Notes under the pieces: model-generated
Seen by the model: the letters and a program-made list of their open reading frames with translations, nothing else
What the model was told of the DNA's origin: nothing
The model's database searches: none
In this document: piece after piece, positions 8,362 to 14,349 of the stretch
Layout of the letters: each line of letters opens with the position of its first letter
How positions within the stretch are numbered: the first letter of the stretch is position 1
Source: Terriglobia bacterium
GTDB lineage: Bacteria; Acidobacteriota; Terriglobia; Bryobacterales; Bryobacteraceae
NCBI GenBank assembly: GCA_020073345.1
Contig: JAIQFI010000050.1
Location: forward strand, 1 to 37,403
DNA length: 37,403 nucleotides
Direction: 5' to 3'
Position numbers and translations under genes: made by a program

Positions 8362-9303
8362 CTAGACTACTTGCAGCACGATCTTGCCGCGCACATGTTC
8401 GGTCGCACTCATCTGGTGAGCCTTGGCCGCGTCGCGCAGCGGAAACACGGCCGTGATCTCCGGATGAATACGGCCGGTATCGGCCAGGCGCGCGAACTCC
8501 GCAAGCTGCTCGGGCTTGGTTTGCGCCCAGATGATGGCCGAGCGGACGCCGTGAGTCTTCGCGTCCTCTTCCGACGGCGGGGGGCCGATCAGGGCCACCA
8601 GGATGCCCCCTTTCTTCAGCACTTTCCAGGACCGGTTCCGCACCTCGCCGCCCATGCTCTCGATCACCGCGTCGAATTCGTGCGCGACCTCCTCAAAGCG
8701 TGTCGTTTCGTAGTTGATCGGCAGATCGCAACCGAGCTGCTTGAGGTATTCCTGATTGCGGCCGCTGGCCGTGCCCGCGACGTACAGGTTTTTGAGCTTG
8801 GCGAACTGGACGCCCAAGTGTCCCACGCCTCCGGCCGCGGCCTGAATCAGGACCTTCTGTCCCGCTGTCAGGCCTGCTGTGTCGAACAACGCCTGCCAAG
8901 CGGTTAGCCCGGCCAGCGGGATGGCGGCGGCATGCACGTGATCCAGGCGCTTCGGTTTCCGCGCGAGCTCGGTTTCCTTGACGGCGATGTACTCGGCGTA
9001 CGCGCCATTCCGTCCGATATCCGGCCGGCCGTAGACCTCGTCGCCGGGTTTCCATTGGGTCACTTCCGGACCGAGGGACTCGACCACACCCGAAACGTCC
9101 CAACCCAGGATGAACGGGAGCGGATATTCGCGGAAGCCTCGCAGGTGACCCGCACGAATCTTCCAATCGATGGGGTTCACCGATGTGGCATAAACCTTAA
9201 CGAGAACTTCTCCGGCGGCCGGCTCTGGCTTTGGAACGTCCTCATACACCAGAACATCGGGAGTGCCGTAGGTATGGAATCGAATTGCTTTCATTGTGGC
9301 CAT
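8362..9303 (-). CDS. zinc-independent quinone-oxidoreductase-like MDR enzyme (NADP-dependent)
   Basis: A 313-residue medium-chain dehydrogenase/reductase of the quinone oxidoreductase type. It has an N-terminal GroES-like fold with the typical NPIDWKIRAGHLRG segment and GWDVSGVVESLG. A Rossmann NAD(P) domain follows with AAAGGVGHLGVQFAK (about residues 158-172) as the dinucleotide-binding loop. It lacks the zinc-ligand set of classical alcohol dehydrogenases. Likely activity is reduction of quinones or activated double bonds with NADPH; the substrate is unknown. I start it at the ATG at 9303 (MATMKAIRF...), because the longer open frame to 9453 would overlap the divergent gene at 9359 and encodes an unconserved-looking leader. 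No strong ribosome binding site is visible at either start. Confidence 0.88.
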   Translation of the reverse strand: MATMKAIRFHTYGTPDVLVYEDVPKPEPAAGEVLVKVYATSVNPIDWKIRAGHLRGFREYPLPFILGWDVSGVVESLGPEVTQWKPGDEVYGRPDIGRNGAYAEYIAVKETELARKPKRLDHVHAAAIPLAGLTAWQALFDTAGLTAGQKVLIQAAAGGVGHLGVQFAKLKNLYVAGTASGRNQEYLKQLGCDLPINYETTRFEEVAHEFDAVIESMGGEVRNRSWKVLKKGGILVALIGPPPSEEDAKTHGVRSAIIWAQTKPEQLAEFARLADTGRIHPEITAVFPLRDAAKAHQMSATEHVRGKIVLQVV

Positions 9304-9358
9304 TGGTTTGCCCAAAAAGGGGTTTGCTTCATTATTGCGGATCAAGTAGTCTATCAGC

Positions 9359-10438
9359 GTGGGACGCAAAGTAAGCCGCCGAAAGCTCTTGTCTGCCGCA
9401 AGTGCCGGAGCCGCCCTGGTTGCCGCGCCGCCCAACATCTTAGCGCAAGGCAAGCTACGCCTGACACTTTCCTGCTGGGATTACGACCGCACGCGCGCCC
9501 TGATGGAGGGCCGGATCGGCGTCGACGGCGTCGATCTCACCTATCTGCCCCTGCCGATTGAAGAAACCTTTTTCCGGATGCTTCGCAATCACGAATTCGA
9601 CGCTTCCGAAATGTCGTTGTCCTCCTACGTGCTGTCGCTGTTCGAGGAACCCCAGCCGTTCATCGCGATCCCGGTTTTCCCTTCACGCTTCTTCCGGCAT
9701 TCGTGCATTTTCGTGAACTCGAGCAGCGGGATTCGGACTCCGCAGGACCTCCGCGGCAAGCGCGTCGGCACACCGGAATATCAGATGACGGCCGCCGTCT
9801 GGATCCGGGGAATTCTGAGCGACGAATACAATATCCCGGTAGCCAGCACACCGTATTTCACGGGCGGCGAGGAAGAACCCGGACGGACCGAAAAAATCGC
9901 GCTTTCACTGCCGCCCGAGATCCGCGTGCAGCAGATTCCGGATACCAAGACGCTTTCGCAGATGATCGAGAGCGGGGAACTTGACGCCATGTACACGGCG
10001 CGCGCGCCTTCCACGTTTGGAAACGGAACCGGCAAGGTGCGCAGGCTTTTCGAAAATTACGGCGCCGTGGAGCGCGATTATTACCGCAAAACCAAAATCT
10101 TCCCTATCATGCACACCGTCGTGATCCGGCGCGACGTATACAAGCAGAATCCCTGGATCGCCCAATCGCTGCACAAAGCCTTTGTGTTGTCGCAGCGTGA
10201 GGTGTACGCGAACCTGCACGAGACGGCCGGTCTCAAGACCATGCTGCCGTGGGTTCTGGACCACGTCGCCGAAACGGAATCGGTGATGGGTAAGGATTTC
10301 TGGCCCTACGGGTTCCAGGCAAATGAAAACACCCTCGGCACGTTCCTGCGGTACTCCTACGAGCAGGGTCTGGCGAAACGGCTGCTGACTCCCAAGGAGC
10401 TATTCGCTCCTGAAACGCTCGAATCCTTCAAGATTTAG
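9359..10438 (+). CDS. Tat-exported substrate-binding protein related to 4,5-dihydroxyphthalate decarboxylase
   Basis: The 359-residue protein starts at GTG 9359 and opens with a twin-arginine signal (SRRKLL at residues 6-11, then an Ala-rich hydrophobic stretch ending about residue 30). The mature part follows the family that contains Pht5-type 4,5-dihydroxyphthalate decarboxylase and NMT1/THI5-like periplasmic binding proteins. Matching segments are SCWDYDRTRALMEGRI, the EMSLSSY region, FRHSCIFVN, a PQDLRGKRVGTPEY box, ELDAMY and FPIMHTVVIR. Phthalate decarboxylases are cytoplasmic, so the export signal favours a binding-protein role for an aromatic or carboxylic solute. No ABC permease or ATPase gene lies nearby, so the partner transporter is unidentified. 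It is divergent from the MDR gene, with a 55-base gap. Confidence 0.82.
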   Translation: MGRKVSRRKLLSAASAGAALVAAPPNILAQGKLRLTLSCWDYDRTRALMEGRIGVDGVDLTYLPLPIEETFFRMLRNHEFDASEMSLSSYVLSLFEEPQPFIAIPVFPSRFFRHSCIFVNSSSGIRTPQDLRGKRVGTPEYQMTAAVWIRGILSDEYNIPVASTPYFTGGEEEPGRTEKIALSLPPEIRVQQIPDTKTLSQMIESGELDAMYTARAPSTFGNGTGKVRRLFENYGAVERDYYRKTKIFPIMHTVVIRRDVYKQNPWIAQSLHKAFVLSQREVYANLHETAGLKTMLPWVLDHVAETESVMGKDFWPYGFQANENTLGTFLRYSYEQGLAKRLLTPKELFAPETLESFKI

Positions 10439-10453
10439 CCCTCCCACCCTAGA

Positions 10454-10468
10454 CCTAGGGCTTTCCCT
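10454..10468 (+). promoter_or_regulatory. palindromic CCTAGGG element upstream of the cyclopropane-synthase-like gene
   Basis: A 15-base element starting CCTAGGG and ending CCCT lies in the 115-base gap before the gene at 10554. A 13-of-15 match is found at 16913-16927, upstream of the radical SAM gene. It overlaps a further dyad (CCCTAG, two bases, CTAGGG at 10448-10460). It may be a protein binding site; the function is unknown. Confidence 0.3.
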
Positions 10469-10553
10469 GCCGCCAGAACGGCGCCTTTCAATTGGAATAT
10501 ACTAATTGTCCCGGAGGGTCATCTAACTGCAGGGAGGCGTTGGGTAGGTAACC

Positions 10554-11747
10554 ATGAGCAAGACTAGTACTTTTGAGGGTTGGCAAGGGTCCCAGTCTCG
10601 AAATTCTGAAACGCAGCGCGTGCGGTATGAGTCGGCCGCCGCGCGGAAGGTCACCGAGCTTCTGGCTTTTGCTGGGATCGGCGTGAATGGGTCCGAGCCT
10701 TGGGATATTCAGATCCACGACGAGCGGTTCTTCAACCGAGCCCTGGGTGAAGGCAGCATCGGTGTCGGCGAATCTTATATGGATGGCTGGTGGGACGTCC
10801 CAGCCTTGGACGAGTTCTTTACCAGATTCCGGCGGGCCGACCTCGCGAGCAAAGTTCACGACCTGAAAACGGCATTGCTGGTATTGAAAACGCGGGCGCT
10901 CAACTTGCAAACGATGCAACGCGCGAAACAAGTGGCGCAGGCGCACTACGACCTCGGAAATCAGCTCTATCAGGCCATGCTCGATCGGCGAATGCAGTAT
11001 ACCTGCGCCTATTGGAAGGGGGCAGCCACTCTCGATCAAGCCCAGGAGAACAAGCTGCACCTGATTTGCCGGAAATTGCAGCTTACGCCCGGAATGACGC
11101 TGCTCGAACTCGGCGGCGGATTCGGCGGACTGGCGCAGTTTGCCGCCAAAGAGTACGGCTGCCACGTGGTCAGCTATAACATCTCGCGGGAACAGGTGGC
11201 CTTCGGCCGGGATCTGTGCAAGGGATTACCCGTCCGGTTCGAACAGAAAGACTACCGGGAGGCCGCCCAAGAACCGGGCTGTTTTGACCGGGTCGTCTCC
11301 ATCGGGTTATGCGAGCACATCGGGTACAAGAACTATCGCCAGTTCATGCAACTGGCACACGAACGGCTCAAAGACGAGGGACTCTTTTTGCTTCATACCA
11401 TCGGCTCCAATGAATCCTACTCGTACACCGACCCTTGGATCCACAAGTACATATTCCCGAACGGCCTGATTCCGTCGATGGCGCAATTGACCACGGCCTG
11501 GGAGGGTCGCTGGGTAGCCGAAGACTGGCATAACTTCGGGCCAGATTACGATAGGACTCTCATGCATTGGTGGGAGAATTTCGAACACGCCTGGCCGGGC
11601 TTGCGTCCGACATACGGCGATCGCTTTTACCGCATGTGGAAGTACTATCTGATGGCCTCGGCGGGGTCCTTCCGCTCGCGCCGGCTCCAGTTGTGGCAGA
11701 TCGTCCTGTCCAAGGGCGACATCTCTTCCTACACTCCCGTTCGGTAG
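10554..11747 (+). CDS. cyclopropane-fatty-acyl-phospholipid synthase-type methyltransferase
   Basis: A 397-residue SAM-dependent methyltransferase of the Cfa family, which adds a methylene or methyl group to the double bond of unsaturated acyl chains in membrane phospholipids. Visible in order are a lipid-binding N-terminal domain with GVGESYMDGWWD (about 70-81), HYDLGNQLYQAMLD (about 131-144), MQYTCAYW (about 147-154), the SAM motif LLELGGGFGGLA (about 183-194; the family usually has GCGWGG, so the Cys and Trp are replaced), and the catalytic-region GLCEHIGYKNY. The bicarbonate/active-site features fit an active enzyme. It ends five bases before a DHCR24-like flavoprotein gene. That pairing is the one known for 10-methyl fatty-acid synthesis in actinobacteria, so the product may be a methyl-branched rather than a cyclopropane lipid. 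Confidence 0.9.
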   Translation: MSKTSTFEGWQGSQSRNSETQRVRYESAAARKVTELLAFAGIGVNGSEPWDIQIHDERFFNRALGEGSIGVGESYMDGWWDVPALDEFFTRFRRADLASKVHDLKTALLVLKTRALNLQTMQRAKQVAQAHYDLGNQLYQAMLDRRMQYTCAYWKGAATLDQAQENKLHLICRKLQLTPGMTLLELGGGFGGLAQFAAKEYGCHVVSYNISREQVAFGRDLCKGLPVRFEQKDYREAAQEPGCFDRVVSIGLCEHIGYKNYRQFMQLAHERLKDEGLFLLHTIGSNESYSYTDPWIHKYIFPNGLIPSMAQLTTAWEGRWVAEDWHNFGPDYDRTLMHWWENFEHAWPGLRPTYGDRFYRMWKYYLMASAGSFRSRRLQLWQIVLSKGDISSYTPVR

Positions 11748-11752
11748 CTTCT

Positions 11753-13081
11753 ATGGACGGGCGGGTCCTCATGGAGGCGGACTACCGGAGGAAGACCGAG
11801 GCTCTCGCGGCGGAGGTCAGCAACGCGCGCGCGCGGGGCGAGCGGATCGGTCTGCGTAAGTCGACCTCCAATCTGTTCCGGCACCGTTCGCAGGCTGGGA
11901 AGCACTTCATCGACGTGCGGTCGTTCCATCGCGTCCTGGCGATCGATCCGCAGCGGATGACGGCCGACGTCGAGGGCATGATCACGTATGAAGCGCTGGT
12001 CGAGGAAACGCTCAAGTACGGCCTGCTGCCGGCAATCGTGCCGCAGCTCAAGACCATCACCGTGGGCGGCGCCGTCAGTGGGCTGGGAATCGAATCCTCA
12101 TCTTTTAAATTCGGTTTGGTGCATGAAACCATAGAGAAGATGGAGATTATGCTCGGAGACGGCCGCCTGGTAACGTGTTCCTGCCGGGAGAATCCGGATC
12201 TGTTTTTCGGATTTCCCAACTCCTACGGCACCCTGGGCTACGCGCTAAGGCTGACCATCCGGCTAATCCCAGCCAAGCCCTATGTGCACCTGACGCACAC
12301 CCGGTTCGCCGATCCGGAAAGCTATTTTGCCCGGGTCGCCGAGCGCGCGGAGAGTCCCGTGGATTATCTGGACGGGACGATATTTTCGCGTGGCGAAATG
12401 TACCTCACCGAAGGTCAGTTCGTGGATCACGCGCCCTCGGTCAGCGACTACACCTACATGGACATTTACTACCGGTCCATCCAACAGAAATCCGAGGACT
12501 GGCTCACGGCCAAAGACTACATCTGGCGCTGGGACACGGACTGGTTCTGGTGTTCGAAGCACTTCTATGTGCAACAGCCCGGGATCCGAAGGCTGTTTAA
12601 ATGGGCCCTGAACTCGCGCACCTACCAGCGGATCATGCGCCTCTCTTATAGCCTCATGCCGGATTCGGGCCGCACCGAATCGGTGATCCAGGATGTGGAC
12701 ATTCCCATCGACAAAGCGCCCGAGTTTTTCGATTTTCTGCTCTCGGAAATCGGCATCACGCCAGTCTGGGTGTGCCCGTTCAGGACCCGCGACTCCGCGC
12801 GCGCATGGGACCTCAGCCCGCTACGGCCGGGACAGTTATACGTAAACTTCGGATTCTGGGACGTGATCCCCACTACGCACGAGAAGGGGCACTTCAACCG
12901 AATGATCGAGCGGAAAACGATGGAGGTCGGAGGCGCCAAGGGACTATACTCCAGCGCTTGGTACGATGAAGCAGAGTTCTGGAGCATCTACGACCAGCCG
13001 CGCTACGTGGAGCTCAAACAGACCTATGACCCGCAGGCCGTCTTTCCAGACTTGTACTCTAAGTGCGTCCGGCGGCACTAG
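11753..13081 (+). CDS. FAD-binding oxidoreductase of the Delta24-sterol reductase (DHCR24) type
   Basis: A 442-residue flavoprotein. The start at the ATG at 11753 is five bases after the methyltransferase stop; the open frame extends further up, but only into that gene. The N-terminal FAD-binding PCMH domain includes TVGGAVSGLGIESSS, a segment also found in human DHCR24, followed by SYGTLGYALRLTIRLIPAKPYV. The C-terminal part (TPVWVCPFRTRD, LYVNFGFWD, SAWYDEAEFWSIYD, FPDLYSKC) also tracks DHCR24 closely. The family reduces or oxidises isolated carbon-carbon double bonds of lipids. Next to a Cfa-type methyltransferase, the likely substrate is a 10-methylene acyl chain (reduced to 10-methyl). 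That is an inference from the actinobacterial pairs named tmsA/tmsB or bfaA/bfaB. No membrane segment is seen. Confidence 0.87.
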   Translation: MDGRVLMEADYRRKTEALAAEVSNARARGERIGLRKSTSNLFRHRSQAGKHFIDVRSFHRVLAIDPQRMTADVEGMITYEALVEETLKYGLLPAIVPQLKTITVGGAVSGLGIESSSFKFGLVHETIEKMEIMLGDGRLVTCSCRENPDLFFGFPNSYGTLGYALRLTIRLIPAKPYVHLTHTRFADPESYFARVAERAESPVDYLDGTIFSRGEMYLTEGQFVDHAPSVSDYTYMDIYYRSIQQKSEDWLTAKDYIWRWDTDWFWCSKHFYVQQPGIRRLFKWALNSRTYQRIMRLSYSLMPDSGRTESVIQDVDIPIDKAPEFFDFLLSEIGITPVWVCPFRTRDSARAWDLSPLRPGQLYVNFGFWDVIPTTHEKGHFNRMIERKTMEVGGAKGLYSSAWYDEAEFWSIYDQPRYVELKQTYDPQAVFPDLYSKCVRRH

Positions 13082-13090
13082 ACGACCGGC

Positions 13091-13786
13091 ATGAAGGGGA
13101 GCCTGCGACGGATCATCATCGCACTATTTCTGTTCGGCATCTCATTTGGGTATGTCGAAGCCGCGGTCGTCATCTATCTGCGGGCGCTGTATGAACCGCT
13201 GCGGCAACGGCTCACACCCGGCCGGGCTCCGGGCGACTTGTTTCCGCTGCTCGATCGCGACCGGATGGTGGCCGAAGCGCCGGAAACGGGACGGCTGCTG
13301 ACGATTGAGGTGATTCGCGAGGCAGCGACTATCGTCATGCTGGCCGCAGCCGCGATGCTGGTTACAGGCGACAGGGAGCTGTGGCTGCCCGCCTTCGCGG
13401 TCGTCTTCGGCGTCTGGGACATCGCTTTTTATCTGTTTCTTAAGCTGTGGATCGATTGGCCGGCCTCTCCCCTGAACTGGGATCTCCTGTTCCTGTTGCC
13501 CGTGCCGTGGGTGGCTCCGGTTCTGGCGCCGGTCATCGTAGCGATGACGATCGTGGGCTGCGGACTAGCGGCCCTGTATCGCCGGGTGGACATCGGGCCG
13601 AGGCAATGGACCGGACTGATGCTGGGAGGAGTGCTGGTGATCCTGTCGTTCACCTGGGATTTCCAGAATGTACTTGCGGGGAATCAACCGCGCCCGTTCG
13701 CCTGGTGGCTATTCCTGGCGGGGGAACTGGTGAGCCTGGGAAGCTTCTTGAATGCGTTTTTCACGCATCGGGCGGCGCGAAAGTGA
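13091..13786 (+). CDS. six-helix membrane protein of unknown function in the lipid-modification operon
   Basis: A 231-residue integral membrane protein with about six helices (roughly residues 6-29, 68-92, 97-120, 131-161, 173-191, 203-224). A charged loop between helices one and two holds several Arg and Pro residues. I do not recognise the family. The gene begins nine bases after the flavoprotein stop, so it is almost certainly co-transcribed with the methyltransferase and flavoprotein genes. It may act with them in the membrane, for example as electron donor, anchor or lipid handler, but no cofactor motif is visible to choose between these. A hairpin at 13792-13813 probably ends the transcript. 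Confidence 0.8.
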   Translation: MKGSLRRIIIALFLFGISFGYVEAAVVIYLRALYEPLRQRLTPGRAPGDLFPLLDRDRMVAEAPETGRLLTIEVIREAATIVMLAAAAMLVTGDRELWLPAFAVVFGVWDIAFYLFLKLWIDWPASPLNWDLLFLLPVPWVAPVLAPVIVAMTIVGCGLAALYRRVDIGPRQWTGLMLGGVLVILSFTWDFQNVLAGNQPRPFAWWLFLAGELVSLGSFLNAFFTHRAARK

Positions 13787-13791
13787 CGCAC

Positions 13792-13813
13792 AATTGGGTG
13801 CTTTCACCCAATT
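13792..13813. terminator. bidirectional terminator-like hairpin between convergent genes
   Basis: A perfect 9-bp stem (AATTGGGTG / CACCCAATT) with a 4-base loop begins six bases after the stop at 13786 and ends nine bases before the stop of the convergent minus-strand gene. No T-run follows on either strand, so termination efficiency is uncertain, but position and perfection support the call. Confidence 0.6.
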
Positions 13814-13821
13814 CCAGGTGT

Positions 13822-14256
13822 CTATGCCACGGCCATACGCCGGGCGGCAGAGGATTGAGGGTGGTTCAACGGCGTAATCTTGGATGCCCAAACGAACCCG
13901 AGGGATTGGCGGACTTCGGACTGGGACAGGGGCGACAGAAGGACTCCAAAGGCGCCGGAATCGACCATTTCGGTGCGGAAATGGGTCTGGCCGACCTTGT
14001 GGCACACGATGATTCGCGCCCGCCGCGCAACGGCGCGAACGGCCCGCATGGCGTCCGGCCACGGCAGATCGAGCGCTCCAGCCCCTGTGGCCTGGACAAG
14101 TACCGCGATTACGGTGCGTGATCGGGCGATCTCTCCGAGCCCGGATAAGTCCGAGGCACGGGCAACCGACCAGGAGAAGTCTTGTCCGATGGACGTCAGG
14201 TCCAGGCGTTCATTCGAGAAGTCTCCGAGTAGTACGACGCATCCTCTGTGGCTCAT
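13822..14256 (-). CDS. degenerate response-regulator receiver-like protein
   Basis: A 144-residue protein with the alternating beta/alpha pattern of a CheY-like receiver domain: a hydrophobic first strand (CVVLLGDF), a third strand (TVIAVLVQATG), a fourth (RIIVCHKV) and a C-terminal segment (GAFGVLLSPLSQSEVRQSLGFV) that resembles receiver alpha4-beta5-alpha5. The phospho-acceptor aspartate expected at the end of the third strand is replaced within VLVQATG, and the acidic pair after strand one is not clear. It is therefore unlikely to be a classical phosphorylated receiver. No output domain is attached. Similar stand-alone proteins are, from memory, common in Acidobacteriota. It is divergent from mgtA and convergent with the membrane-protein gene. 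Confidence 0.6.
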   Translation of the reverse strand: MSHRGCVVLLGDFSNERLDLTSIGQDFSWSVARASDLSGLGEIARSRTVIAVLVQATGAGALDLPWPDAMRAVRAVARRARIIVCHKVGQTHFRTEMVDSGAFGVLLSPLSQSEVRQSLGFVWASKITPLNHPQSSAARRMAVA

Positions 14257-14267
14257 GGATAAGCTGT

Positions 14268-14282
14268 TGGCACTTTAGTTGC
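14268..14282 (+). promoter_or_regulatory. sigma-54 (-24/-12) promoter upstream of mgtA
   Basis: TGGCAC, five bases, then TTGC. The GG at 14269-14270 and the GC at 14281-14282 are separated by exactly ten bases, as sigma-54 requires. The predicted transcription start is near 14294, about 56 bases before the ATG at 14350. This also argues against the alternative in-frame ATG at 14293, which would lie at the transcript end. The site is partly palindromic (TTGGCA / TGCCAA). No enhancer-binding protein gene is in the window. Confidence 0.6.
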
Positions 14283-14349
14283 CAAACCAGGGATGCGTAG
14301 GCCGGAACCACTCGGGTGCACGAATTGCTATCGTCCTGATCAAGTAGCC

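Noticed and set aside
14283-14349. Magnesium-sensing leader (riboswitch) before mgtA
   Set aside because: The leader after the predicted start is only about 56 bases and shows no extended stem-loop set; too short for the known M-box or mgtA leader.
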